Of a stretch of DNA of 64,000 nucleotides, positions 52,076 to 62,300 are shown one piece after another. The notes under the pieces are model-generated. The model did no database searches. It saw only the letters and a program-made list of their open reading frames with translations, and had not been told where the DNA came from. The position numbers and the translations under genes are program-made. Numbering within the stretch: the first letter of the stretch is position 1; each line of letters begins with the position of its first letter. The stretch comes from a virus, in the IMG/VR virus record IMGVR_UViG_3300048833_000111, positions 1-64,000 of that record; one strand, given 5' to 3'.

Positions 52076-54385
52076 ATGAGAAACTTAAGAAGTACAATAA
52101 ATAAAATATTAAAAGACATTAAATGTCTTAAATGTGCTGTAAAAGAGCTTATAGAAGGTGGAACTGGTGGTGATGGTATTCAGTCTATTCAAGAAGGAAC
52201 TAATATAACTGTAGATAACACAGACCCAAGCAGCCCAATAATAAATGCTATTACACCAACACTTCAACAAGTAACCACAGCGGGAAATACAAGTAATAAA
52301 GATATAGAACTCGCCTATTCAGCCAACCAAAAAACGTCAATCAAGAGTTATGGAAATATAGACCTTCAATCATCAATCGGAAAAGCTGCATTAAACTCCC
52401 AAGGATTAACCATATATCAAAATGCGTCATCTACTAATGCATATACTTTTAACTACTCGAAATTTAGTTTTAATACTTCGAGCGGTGCAGTAACGTATCA
52501 CCTACCCACACAAGCAGACTATAATAGTACATCTATTAATAATATTGCTATTGTAGGCAGGAAGCCTGTAAAAACAATAAGTACAGCAACATATAGTTTG
52601 GTTTACAATGACAGAAATAACATTCTACTCTTCACACATCCCGCTGGTTGTACGATAACTGTATCATCTAGTGACTTGGCTAGTACAAGAACTAATAACC
52701 ATTATTATGGATTACAGCTTGGCGGAAAATTAACTTTTACACCACAAGCAGGAATTACATTAACAGGTAGTACTGAAACATTGGGAGTTGGTTGTCGTTT
52801 TGAGATAAACTTTATTGCAAATGAAAATTTTCACATATCAGTAACTCCAACAAAAGAATGGGTTTTAGCTAATTCTAATATATCAGCAAATGATGTTAGA
52901 AGCTTTGGAGCAGTTGGAAATGGTGTTACAGATGATACAGTAGCTATACAAGCTGCTTTAGATTCAGCACATAAAGAAATTATATTTCCAGCAGGATTTA
53001 CATTTTTAGTAGATGGTGGAGTAGAAGACAATGTTGGTTTTAGGACTATACATGCAAATGGTAGTACAATTAAATTAAAAGACAATGCTTCTGTTGATAA
53101 AGTAATACTTAGAGTAAATGCTGATTTTACAACCATACTTGGTGGTACTTGGGATGGTAATAAAACTAATGGTAATGCTACTGGAGATACTTATAGTAAT
53201 TCAGGTATTTCTTTATATGCTGATAATTGTGTAGTAAGGGATGCTTGGTTAAAAGACTCTTCTGATATAGGTATTAAAGGAAATGGTAGTTATAATGAAT
53301 GTATTAATAATAGAATAACAGGAACTACTCACTATGGTATTTTCTTTGATGCAGATGACTCAACTATTTATGTAGGTAACAAAGCTTTATCCAATAAAAT
53401 AGATATGTCTTCTGCTACAGGTGAAGGACAAGGGATATTATTTACTTCTTCTGAATCAACAGGAGGAGACCAACAAGATTGGGAAATTTCTTATAATTAT
53501 GTAATTGGAGATAATAGTCCAGGAGTATTAGACCAAGCTATCAACCTTAATTGTAGAGGAACTAATGGAAAAGTTATTGGAAACAATACTAAATATGGTT
53601 CTATGGGATGGTCAGAAGGTGGGGATGGTACTTTAATACAAGGTAATAATTTCCATGATTTAGCAGCTACAGGAATAGGGTATGGTATTGAACCTTCTGG
53701 TAAACAAATTATAATAGGTAACACTATTACAGGGGCTAAGACAGGTATTATTGTATCTGATTACTACTTTGATAAAGGTATTATATCTAATAATGTAATT
53801 CAAAGTACAGTAGCAGGAATTGAAATAGCTCCTTCTGTTGGTAAGTCTGCTAATTATGCAGTAATAATAGGAAATACAATTACATCCTATGACCCAATAG
53901 TACTTATTAGAGAAACAATAGGAATGGCTATTAAAGGTAATACCTTAATGGGAACAAATAGTGCAAGAAGTGGTATTACTGCTGATAGTATAACACAACC
54001 TTGTTATTTAAATGTAGTAGGTAATACTTTCTATAATTTACATGCTCCTGTTAGATTATACGCTGGTTCAGCATTAGCTTATCAAAATGTATATGTAAGT
54101 GATACTACCACAATAGGAATGAACTTAGATAGAGCAACATCATTCTATTTAGATGGTTCAGCCACATTAGGTGCCAATTGTAAAATAGTAAATCATTCTG
54201 AAAGAAATGTAAATGTTTTAGATGCCCAAAATAACATAGTTGATTATACAGTAGGATGGTATTCAGACCCTAATGGAGATATTGCTGCGGGAGTAGGCTC
54301 TACTTACAAAGGAACAAGTGGAGGTGGTTACTATTTTAAACAGACAGGAACAGGTAATACAGGATGGGTTAAAATAGACCCTTAA
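52076..54385 (+). CDS. Tailspike-like fibre with pectate-lyase-type beta-helix (769 aa)
   Basis: N-terminal anchor and the shared module GIQSIQEGTNITVDNTDP, then an insert-like region (about residues 70-250), then DVRSFGAVGNGVTDDTVAIQ followed by a parallel beta-helix (repeated GN/GS turns, for example NRITGTTHYGIFFDADDSTI, YVGNKA, GNNTKYG), ending with a small tip domain. This is the pectate_lyase_3 layout of polysaccharide-depolymerising tailspikes. It would degrade or bind capsule on the host. Bases 52270-52800 contain far more CG dinucleotides than flanking DNA, which suggests recent acquisition of that part. Confidence 0.8.
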   Translation: MRNLRSTINKILKDIKCLKCAVKELIEGGTGGDGIQSIQEGTNITVDNTDPSSPIINAITPTLQQVTTAGNTSNKDIELAYSANQKTSIKSYGNIDLQSSIGKAALNSQGLTIYQNASSTNAYTFNYSKFSFNTSSGAVTYHLPTQADYNSTSINNIAIVGRKPVKTISTATYSLVYNDRNNILLFTHPAGCTITVSSSDLASTRTNNHYYGLQLGGKLTFTPQAGITLTGSTETLGVGCRFEINFIANENFHISVTPTKEWVLANSNISANDVRSFGAVGNGVTDDTVAIQAALDSAHKEIIFPAGFTFLVDGGVEDNVGFRTIHANGSTIKLKDNASVDKVILRVNADFTTILGGTWDGNKTNGNATGDTYSNSGISLYADNCVVRDAWLKDSSDIGIKGNGSYNECINNRITGTTHYGIFFDADDSTIYVGNKALSNKIDMSSATGEGQGILFTSSESTGGDQQDWEISYNYVIGDNSPGVLDQAINLNCRGTNGKVIGNNTKYGSMGWSEGGDGTLIQGNNFHDLAATGIGYGIEPSGKQIIIGNTITGAKTGIIVSDYYFDKGIISNNVIQSTVAGIEIAPSVGKSANYAVIIGNTITSYDPIVLIRETIGMAIKGNTLMGTNSARSGITADSITQPCYLNVVGNTFYNLHAPVRLYAGSALAYQNVYVSDTTTIGMNLDRATSFYLDGSATLGANCKIVNHSERNVNVLDAQNNIVDYTVGWYSDPNGDIAAGVGSTYKGTSGGGYYFKQTGTGNTGWVKIDP

Positions 54386-54451
54386 TAAATCAAACATAAT
54401 AATATTCATAAATTATGTATAAAAGACATTAACCCTCTTAAAATAAGAAAT
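54386..54451 (+). other. Short non-coding gap in the fibre cluster
   Basis: 66 AT-rich bases with no clear hairpin, box or ORF. Confidence 0.3.
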
Positions 54452-54946
54452 ATGAAAATTTTAAAAGAAATAAATAAAAAGTTTAATATAATATTTCAAA
54501 GACTTAGAAATATTGAGAATACTACAACTGAAGTACCTACACCTAAAATATTAATCTATAGGAAATTTTTAACAGCTGAAGAAGTTAGAAGTGGTTATGT
54601 AGAGTTATTTTCAGCTCCAAATATATCCTCTTATATATTACCTAGAAGTTGTTACTTGAGATTTACTCCTTTTAGTACTCCTTATGATGCTACTGCAATA
54701 ACTATAGCATACAACAACCCCTCTCAAACTACAGCATTCACAGGACCAGATGATATACTTACAGGAGTTGCTAATATAGTTACACCACTTACAAATGTAT
54801 TTACTGGTGAAATTAGATTATCTGGAGGGAGTTCAGCTATTAGGGGAGCTGGACTTGTATATCAACATGATGGAGATGCAGGTATTGATGGAGATGGTAG
54901 AGTAGAAATCATAATAGAATATACTATAGAAAGTTCGCAGTTATAA
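54452..54946 (+). CDS. Small fibre or tip protein (164 aa)
   Basis: A helical N-terminus (MKILKEINKKFNIIFQRLRN) resembling the fibre anchors of the two genes before it, then a beta domain (GYVELFSAPNISSYILPRSC, GAGLVYQHDGDAGIDGDGRV). Probably another receptor-binding or fibre-tip component. No recognised lectin motif. Confidence 0.55.
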   Translation: MKILKEINKKFNIIFQRLRNIENTTTEVPTPKILIYRKFLTAEEVRSGYVELFSAPNISSYILPRSCYLRFTPFSTPYDATAITIAYNNPSQTTAFTGPDDILTGVANIVTPLTNVFTGEIRLSGGSSAIRGAGLVYQHDGDAGIDGDGRVEIIIEYTIESSQL

Positions 54947-54950
54947 TAAT

Positions 54951-55064
54951 ATGGAAGTACATCCAGTATATTATATAACAGTAGTTGTATTTATAATTAT
55001 TGCAACTTTAGTAACATTATATAGAATATTGAGAATTATGCCAAAATATATGTGTAGAAAATAA
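54951..55064 (+). CDS. Small single-pass membrane protein (37 aa), lysis accessory candidate
   Basis: Frame MEVHPVYYITVVVFIIIATL to CRK-stop: one membrane helix and a basic tail. It overlaps the holin-like gene by one base (TAATG), so they are co-translated. It could be an antiholin or spanin-like factor, but the family is not recognisable at this length. Confidence 0.55.
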   Translation: MEVHPVYYITVVVFIIIATLVTLYRILRIMPKYMCRK

Positions 55065-55435
55065 TGGAACAATTAATAGAACACCTAATACCCTATATTA
55101 AAAAATATGGTCCCCTTATATTAGGAGGGGTATTAGGTGCTATAATACATAGATTAAGAACACAAATGTCCCTATTACAATTTATAGGGTCTGTAATAAT
55201 ATCTATGTTTGTAGCCCTTAGTGTAGGTATTGTATGCCAAGATTATTTTGAACTTAAAGATACTATTATATTCGTATTATGCGGAGCTTCAGGAGTATTT
55301 AGTAAAGCTATACTTGATGAGATTGAAGAGATAATTAAAAGTGCATCAAGTATTGTTAAAGCTAGATATGGAAGGTCAGAGCAAATAGAGATAATACCAG
55401 GTACAGAGCCTGAGGGAAATTCTGAAAAATATTAA
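55064..55435 (+). CDS. Holin-like membrane protein
   Basis: Three hydrophobic segments (YGPLILGGVLGAIIH, LQFIGSVIISMFVALSVGIV, TIIFVLCGASGVFSKAILD) with a polar, charged C-terminal tail (ARYGRSEQIEIIPGTEPEGN). This topology and size suit a class I or III phage holin. The position before a promoter box and after a coupled small membrane protein supports a lysis role. Confidence 0.6.
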   Translation: MEQLIEHLIPYIKKYGPLILGGVLGAIIHRLRTQMSLLQFIGSVIISMFVALSVGIVCQDYFELKDTIIFVLCGASGVFSKAILDEIEEIIKSASSIVKARYGRSEQIEIIPGTEPEGNSEKY

Positions 55436-55470
55436 ATTTTCGCTATATATAAATTAGGTTTTTAGGGATT

Positions 55471-55500
55471 TTTTTTGTAATTTTGTACTTACAAAATTAT
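55471..55500 (+). promoter_or_regulatory. -7 box TAATTTTG with palindrome before the exonuclease gene
   Basis: TAATTTTG at 55478-55485 is part of the hairpin TAATTTTGT/ACAAAATTA. The next ATG is at 55509. A T run precedes it. Confidence 0.45.
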
Positions 55501-55508
55501 ATAATAAT

Positions 55509-56477
55509 ATGCAAAATTTACAAAATTTATTTAGAGAAAATGAGTGGAATCTTATTCAGGACATTTTAACAAATGGAAAAACTGAAAGTTGGTATGAATT
55601 ATCTACAAGATATAATATTAAACCACAAGGCAGTTCAATACAAAGAAGAAAAGCTGCAAATGATATTTACAGAAAATATTTAAGAAAAATTAATAGTACT
55701 ATTGAAGAATCAATACAACCTAAAGTTTTAATATATGATATTGAAACTTCTAAAACAATATTTGAATTGTGGTGGAGTGGTAAACAATTTGTAAATGGTA
55801 ATAGTTCATTAGAAGATTCTAAAATAGTTACTATATCTTATAAGTGGTTAGGCTCAGATGAAGTGGGAGCAGTTAAATGGAGTAAGAAGAAATCTGATAA
55901 GAAGCTTATAAAAAAGTTTCTTAAGGTCTACAATCAAGCTGACATGGTTATAGGAATTAATAATGACAGATTTGATAATAAATATATAAATACAAGAGCA
56001 GCAAAGTATGGTCTAGATGTAAACTTACATGTTAAGTCTTTAGATGTTCAAAGAGAATGTAGAAGATTATTTAGGTTACCTTCTTATTCTATGAAATATT
56101 TAGGAAGATATTTCCAATTACCACAGCAAAAAATGAAAGTACATTTGGAAGATATCTGGGAAGATATAGCACATGGTACTCCAAAACAAGCTAAGAAGGC
56201 TATGAATCTTCTTATTGAATATAATGTAGTTGATATTCTTACTACAGAACAATTATATTTAAAATTAAAAAAATATTTAAAACACCCTATACATTTAGGA
56301 GTTTTAAAAGGGGAAGGTAAGATAACTTGCCCAGCTTGTGGAAGTAATAATGTTAAGGCTAAAAAGACAACTTGGACTTCAGCAGGTACAGTACAAATAA
56401 TAATGGAATGTAAAGAGGATGGTCATACTTACAAAGTAAGTAATTCCACTTATCTAAAAGAATTTACAAATGGGTAA
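55509..56477 (+). CDS. DnaQ/RNase-H-like 3'-5' exonuclease with HTH and zinc ribbon
   Basis: 322 aa. N-terminal helical domain (GKTESWYELSTRYNIKPQGS). The nuclease has KVLIYDIETSK (Exo I), DMVIGINNDRFDNKYI (Exo II) and LLIEYNVVDILTTEQLYLKL (Exo III, Tyr and Asp present), fitting DEDDy exonucleases such as YprB/RNase_H_2. The C-terminus has CPACGSNNV...MECKEDGH, a zinc ribbon. A late-operon location suggests a virion or maturation role. It overlaps the next gene by 8 bases. Confidence 0.75.
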   Translation: MQNLQNLFRENEWNLIQDILTNGKTESWYELSTRYNIKPQGSSIQRRKAANDIYRKYLRKINSTIEESIQPKVLIYDIETSKTIFELWWSGKQFVNGNSSLEDSKIVTISYKWLGSDEVGAVKWSKKKSDKKLIKKFLKVYNQADMVIGINNDRFDNKYINTRAAKYGLDVNLHVKSLDVQRECRRLFRLPSYSMKYLGRYFQLPQQKMKVHLEDIWEDIAHGTPKQAKKAMNLLIEYNVVDILTTEQLYLKLKKYLKHPIHLGVLKGEGKITCPACGSNNVKAKKTTWTSAGTVQIIMECKEDGHTYKVSNSTYLKEFTNG

Positions 56478-57210
56478 ACAAAGTATAATAGATAGGATGA
56501 AACCTTTACAGGAAATTACTAATAGAAAACAGCAAATTCTAGACTTCTTTGGGAGTCTAGAATTTAATGCTAAAGAACATAGCTACAGTGTAGCTAATAA
56601 AAATATGAAGTCTGTATCTTCAGTTATAAAAGATTTTACAGAACCTTTTGATGCTGATAAAGTAGCTGGATTTGTGGCTAGGAAAAGAGGTATTTCAAAA
56701 GAAGAAGTTTTACAGGAATGGGAAAATAAAAGAATTGCAGCTTGTAGTAAAGGTAATAGGGTACATAGCTTTGGAGAGAATTTTACAGGTGAAACAACTC
56801 CTATAGATGGATATGAAAAAGCAGTATGTGCTTTCTGGGATTCAATTCCAAATCATATACAACCTTTTTTATTTGAACTTCAAATGTTTTCAGAAGAATT
56901 GGGAATTGCAGGTACAGCAGATATTATATTGTATAATACCAATACTGGTAAATTTGTAATAGCAGATTATAAGACTAATATAGATTTATTTAAAAACTAT
57001 AGGGGTAAAAAAATGTTACCACCTTTTGACCATATGTTAGATTGCCCATATAGTAAATATGAATTACAATTATCTTTTTATCAGTATTTATTTGAACAAT
57101 CAGGTTTTGAGGTTGAAGATAGAAAAATAGTTTGGTTAAAAAATAATGGTACTTTCAAAGTGTATAGAACACAAAATTGGATACATGAAATTAAAAATGC
57201 ACTACAATGA
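56470..57210 (+). CDS. PD-(D/E)XK nuclease (Cas4/RecB-like), late operon
   Basis: 246 aa. ELGIAGTADIILYNTNTGKF, then VIADYKTNIDLF, gives the D-x(n)-(D/E)-x-K signature, with a C-terminal QLSFYQYLFEQ (motif IV, Q-x3-Y). The upstream region has a helical N-terminal part (SSVIKDFTEPFDADKVAGFV). It pairs with the exonuclease gene before it (8-base overlap) and may process packaged or concatemeric DNA. It is a separate gene from the early RecE-like nuclease. Confidence 0.7.
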   Translation: MGKQSIIDRMKPLQEITNRKQQILDFFGSLEFNAKEHSYSVANKNMKSVSSVIKDFTEPFDADKVAGFVARKRGISKEEVLQEWENKRIAACSKGNRVHSFGENFTGETTPIDGYEKAVCAFWDSIPNHIQPFLFELQMFSEELGIAGTADIILYNTNTGKFVIADYKTNIDLFKNYRGKKMLPPFDHMLDCPYSKYELQLSFYQYLFEQSGFEVEDRKIVWLKNNGTFKVYRTQNWIHEIKNALQ

Positions 57211-57908
57211 AAATAAAAAATCTTATAGATAGAGTACAGACCTTATATTCTAAAGGAGTAAAATCTGATGATTCTAGATTATCTAATAGATATATTTATA
57301 ATAAGTTACTTTCTATAAGAGCTAAACTTATTGCACAACAGTATAAGAAGAAACAATCTGTTTCTCAATGGAACTATCAAACCCTTCCCTGTGTTAAACT
57401 TATTAAAGTTCCAGCACACCAATGTCCATGCTTACCACCTATAGGATGTAATATATTAAGAAGTGAGTATAGATTGCCAAAACCTATAATGGGATTTACT
57501 GATGAATTAATACAAAATGTAACTTCAGTTGATAGGGTAATGAAAATTGATAGGGTAAATCTTAATGCAGTTAATTCACAGAAAGGTAATAAGTATACTT
57601 CTATGAAAACTAATTATTTTGTACAAGATGGTTATCTGTATATTACTACTCCAGTTAATATAAAAGTAGTATCTTTGTCAGGTCTATTTGAAGACCCACT
57701 AGAAGCAGAAACTTTTAAAGGATACTGTGATGATTGTGTAGATTGTATGAAATGTATAGACTATTTAGAACAAGATTTTCCTATAGATAATGATATGATT
57801 GATAGCCTTATAGAACTTACTGTACAGGAAGTTGTTGTACTATTCTCTCAAAGTGCAGAAGATATAACTAATAATACTAGGGATAACTTAAAAGAACAAA
57901 GTAAATAA
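57207..57908 (+). CDS. Late virion-region protein with cysteines (233 aa)
   Basis: A Lys-rich N-terminus, then CVKLIKVPAHQCPCLPPIGC, beta strands (YLYITTPVNIKVVSLSGLF) and CDDCVDCMKCIDYLEQDF. The cysteine groups may bind metal. The gene is coupled to both neighbours (4-base and 1-base overlaps). It lies in the tail or neck part of the crAss-like layout. Function unknown. Confidence 0.55.
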   Translation: MKIKNLIDRVQTLYSKGVKSDDSRLSNRYIYNKLLSIRAKLIAQQYKKKQSVSQWNYQTLPCVKLIKVPAHQCPCLPPIGCNILRSEYRLPKPIMGFTDELIQNVTSVDRVMKIDRVNLNAVNSQKGNKYTSMKTNYFVQDGYLYITTPVNIKVVSLSGLFEDPLEAETFKGYCDDCVDCMKCIDYLEQDFPIDNDMIDSLIELTVQEVVVLFSQSAEDITNNTRDNLKEQSK

Positions 57909-58375
57909 TGCCAAAGAAGTTTTATAATACAAGAGATAGTTACAAACTATATCTAAAAAGTACTGATACACCTATAGATATATCTATGTATTTATCTATT
58001 GTAAATGGTTTTATGAAATTTCTAATTAAAAAGTTATTTAGTACAGGCAGTATAATGTTTCCTGAAAGATTGGGTAGCCTACAAATTGTAGGTAGAAAAG
58101 TGAAGGTAAGGATTGAAGATGGAGAAATAAAAGGGCTTGCCCCAGACTGGGCAAATACCAAAAAGCTTTGGGAAGAGAATGAACAAGCTAAAAAAGATAA
58201 ACAGTTAGTATATCATTTCAATGAACATACAAATAGTGTAAGATATAGATTCTTCTGGAGTAAAGCTAGAGCTTTAGTAACCAATAAAACATTATACAAC
58301 TTAAGAATGACTAGAAGTAATAAAAGAGAATTATCTAAGTTAATACAAGAAGGCAAAGAATATTTAATAAAATAA
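57908..58375 (+). CDS. Second IHF-like protein (155 aa)
   Basis: The core TPIDISMYLSIVNGFMKFLI, then KKLFSTGSIMFPERLGSLQI and VGRKVKVRIEDGEIKG, matches the HU/IHF fold (helices, then G-x-I...G-x-L...V beta arm). The protein is longer than HU, with a C-terminal basic extension (LYNLRMTRSNKRELSKLIQE). crAss-like genomes often carry IHF-like genes near tail genes. It may bend DNA in the virion neck or regulate packaging. Confidence 0.65.
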   Translation: MPKKFYNTRDSYKLYLKSTDTPIDISMYLSIVNGFMKFLIKKLFSTGSIMFPERLGSLQIVGRKVKVRIEDGEIKGLAPDWANTKKLWEENEQAKKDKQLVYHFNEHTNSVRYRFFWSKARALVTNKTLYNLRMTRSNKRELSKLIQEGKEYLIK

Positions 58376-58376
58376 G

Positions 58377-59321
58377 ATGGGAAAAAAATTTCAATATGTC
58401 ACTTTAGATAGAATACTATCTAAACTATATAGAGACCTAGGACTAGATGAAATCTCTGAAACAGATGTAATTGAGTGGACTGGAGAAGCTCTTAACTTTA
58501 TGGAAACACCTAGCCTCTTAGAAGAGGCTGTTGCATTTATAGAGGTTTCTAATCATTCAGCTACCTTACCAAATGGTCTACAAGCTATTATACAAGTAGC
58601 TAGGAACAATAATTTTATTAAGGATAATAGCTGTCCAGCTAATGTAGTATTAGATACTACAGAGGAAATAACAGAAGATACTACTTGTCCCAACATAAAT
58701 AATATTCCTTTAATACTAGATTGCAAGGGTAGTCCAATAAGAGGATTTGAATTAGCTTACTATAGACCTTACTATGATTTACAATATGAATATTCAGGTT
58801 GGGGTAATAGTCATTATTACAAATCTCAATTCACACCTATGAGGTTAGCAAATCATAGTTTCTTTAACACTTTAGTATGTCCAGAAGATAAACAGATATA
58901 TACTGAAAGTTGTAGAGATGAATATACTATTGCAGGAGACCAAATTAAAACATCTTTTAAGGATGGGCAAATTGCTATAGCTTATTATAGACAAATAGTA
59001 GATGAGGAAACAGGGTATCCAATGATACCAGATGATTCTTCTTTTACTACAGCTATTACAATGTATATTACTATGAAGTATATGGCTAGAATGTGGTATA
59101 TGGGAAGAGAGGGGTATGCAGATAAAATGCAAAAAGCTGAAGCTGATTGGCAATGGTATTGTAAACAATCTACCAATAAAGCTTTTACATTATATGGATT
59201 GGATGAACATCAAAATATGTTGGATAGTAGATACCAGATGATACCAAATTTTAATAAATATTATGGATTTTTTGGTAAATTAGGTACTACAGATAGAGGA
59301 ATTAGTTTAAGAGGAATATAA
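58377..59321 (+). CDS. Tail or ring structural protein (314 aa)
   Basis: N-terminal MGKKFQYVTLDRILSKLYRD, then LGLDEISETDVIEWTGEALN, then a large beta region (YRPYYDLQYEYSGWGNSHYY, GDQIKTSFKDGQIAIAYYRQ) and helices (SSFTTAITMYITMKYMARMW). The place between the IHF-like and the giant tail gene matches conserved crAss-like tail or ring proteins. It starts 1 base after the upstream stop. The exact role (neck ring or tail hub) is unclear. Confidence 0.65.
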   Translation: MGKKFQYVTLDRILSKLYRDLGLDEISETDVIEWTGEALNFMETPSLLEEAVAFIEVSNHSATLPNGLQAIIQVARNNNFIKDNSCPANVVLDTTEEITEDTTCPNINNIPLILDCKGSPIRGFELAYYRPYYDLQYEYSGWGNSHYYKSQFTPMRLANHSFFNTLVCPEDKQIYTESCRDEYTIAGDQIKTSFKDGQIAIAYYRQIVDEETGYPMIPDDSSFTTAITMYITMKYMARMWYMGREGYADKMQKAEADWQWYCKQSTNKAFTLYGLDEHQNMLDSRYQMIPNFNKYYGFFGKLGTTDRGISLRGI

Positions 59322-59322
59322 T

Positions 59323-62300
59323 ATGCAAGGAGATAAATTACAAAGACCATATAAAGGTTTATATAAAGATACTTCTAAACAGGACCAACCTAAAGATACT
59401 TATTTATTTGCATTAAATGCAGTTAATGAGACTGAAGTAGGGGATTCTAATCTTATAGGTAATGAAGAGAGTAATGCATTATGTGCAAATATAACTTCTG
59501 GATATATACCTCTAGGAAAGGTTTATATTGGCAATAATGAAACTGTAATATTATCAGTTTCTCAAGATGAAACTAGTTCTGAAATAGGTATATTAGATGG
59601 TAACTGTAAGTACAAAGTATATGTAAATGATAGTGATAGTACAGAAGAAGATAAACTTAATTTTAAAGTAAGTAATCAAATACAGGCTGTGTATAGATTA
59701 AGGAGAGGTTGTGAAAGAACAATTTATTTTACTGATGATTATAACAAACCTAGATACTTTAATTTTAATAATCCAAATAAATTTAAAAATAATGATGGTA
59801 GTTGGAATGCCAATTTATTTGATTTACAAAAACAATATTCTAAAATACCTAACTTTCAAAGTGTTGAGATATTAGATTCTGGAGGTAATTTAGAACCTGG
59901 TGGATATAATATTGCTATACAGTATGTAGATGATAGTTTAAATCCAACAGAATGGATAACAACATCTCCCCTAATAGAAATATATAATGACCTATCTTCT
60001 GAGGAATTTAGAAAAATAAGTGGTAGTATTAATGGAGATGAGGACTTCTTTGCATACCCTAGAACCAGTAAAGCTATTAAAATAATATTATCTAATATAG
60101 ATACAGATTTTGTTTTCTACAGATTAGCTTTTATAGAATCAAATAATGGGTCAGGACAAATAAGTGATGTAAAGTATTCAGATATAATACCTACATCAAA
60201 AAACTTCTTTATATATACAGGAGATAATGCTATAAGTACAGGTACTACTCAAGAGATAGCAGCTTTCTCTGATATTATATATAAAGCACAAAGTATTGAA
60301 CAGATAGAAAATAGATTATTGTTAGGTAATACAGAAGGTAAGAAAGTAGATTTTTGTAAGTTACAACAATATGCATCTAGAATTAAAGCTGATTGTATTA
60401 CAAAGACTGTTAATCTAACAGATTTGGTAGACCCAGCTAACCCTAAAAATCCATCCCACCAATTTAATGGTATAGGTTATATGCCTGGTGAGATATATTC
60501 TTTTGGTATAGTTTATATATTTGAGGACAATTCATTATCTCCAGTATTCCATATACCTGGAAAAAACCCTACAGTAGACCCAGAGGCTGTATTCTCTCCA
60601 GCAGAGAATGTATATCCTATGTCAAATAACAATCAAATAAGTACTACTTATATAGATAATGATACTTGTGGTAATAATAACTTCTGGGGTAAAGATGCAC
60701 AAGGGGATTCTCTTACAGGTAAGCCTGTAAGACATCATAGATTTCCCTTAAGAAGTGATATAAATCTACCTTTGGTAACAGACCAAATAGGAGAAGAACA
60801 AACTGTAGATTATTACCAATTATTTTTAAGGATACAGGGAACACTTATAACTCCTGTTTCCTGTCCACCTGAAAACCCAGGTTGTGGAACTGATGTATCT
60901 AACTTTTTTGAAGTTAGGGTAAATTACAAAGTAGAAGGAGAAAGTTTTAGTTTTACTGAACTAGTAGACCCTGCTTTCTTTGCAGATGAATCAGGTACTT
61001 TTGAGCTGGATATACAGGAAAACTCACAATATCATTCTACTAATGTCTTTACAGATATTGAAATAGAGATATCTGATATTAATGGAACTTTCCATCCACT
61101 GGTAACAGTAGGGGGAGATGCTGAATATAATAATGAGTTTGGGGATTATTTTGATGGTACAGCAGATTTTACAACATCAGTAGAGTTATTTGAAGCTACT
61201 GTACAAGATAGAACTTATAGTACTGAGATATTAGGTATAAAATTTTCTGGTATTGAATTACCAGAATTAAATGAGTTGAACCAGGATAGAGGTAATAGAA
61301 TAATTGGATACTATATAGTAAGAAATGAAAGAACTGAGTTTGATAAGACTATATTGGATTCAGCAGTTCTTACTCCTTCTACTATTTATAAGAATTATAT
61401 ATCACATGGGTTGCTACAACCTGAAACTAATAATATATCAGATTCTGTATATGGTATAATACATCCAGAACATAAATTTAATGATAAAGAATATACCCAA
61501 TATGATGAGATTATACAGCAAGGTAATTTTACATTAAGGGATAGAAAATATGGTAAAGTCTCTTTTAATGATGTTTTTGATGGTTCATCTTTAGATACAA
61601 GTAAACAAAAAGATACAGGAGATGATGGAAAACCAGCAGATGGTAAACCTAGAACTGATGGGTATGATGGATGGAGTTTAGAGATAATATCTAGAGATAA
61701 TATTGTATCCTATGAAAGTAAATCAGAGTTTACTATAAGTAGAGCTAATATTGAAGAGAATTTTTATTTAGATGCTCTAGAGAGTAGAGCTATAAATGCT
61801 GAAGCAAATGATGTCTTTAATATTACTACTGATAATAAGATTGGTATAGTACAATTAAAAGAAGGTACAACAATACCTCAAAGTAGTAATTTACCTTATG
61901 TAGTATTTAGAAAAAATAATTTAGAATCTTATTCAGATTTTAGAACTCTTCCTTATTATAAGGAAACAGTAAATCCTAAGTACTTCAGTGGAGGACCTAG
62001 TGGAGAGATATGTACAGTATTTAATGGAGATAGTTATGTATCTCCAATGAGATATGTAAACTCTGTATTCTGGGATAATAGAGTTGCTAAAAGAGCAGGA
62101 AAAACTAATGTTTGGAAATATATTGTAGGGGCTATATTAATTGTAGTTGCTGTAGTATTAGCTTATTTTACTGTAGGTACTTCTCTAGCTCTTATTGGAG
62201 CTGCTGCTGCATTGATGGCAGCAGGTGGTGGAGTACTGCTTATTAGTGCTGGAGTAAAGCAGGATAACTGGAATAAGGTATATATGCAAGAATATGACAA

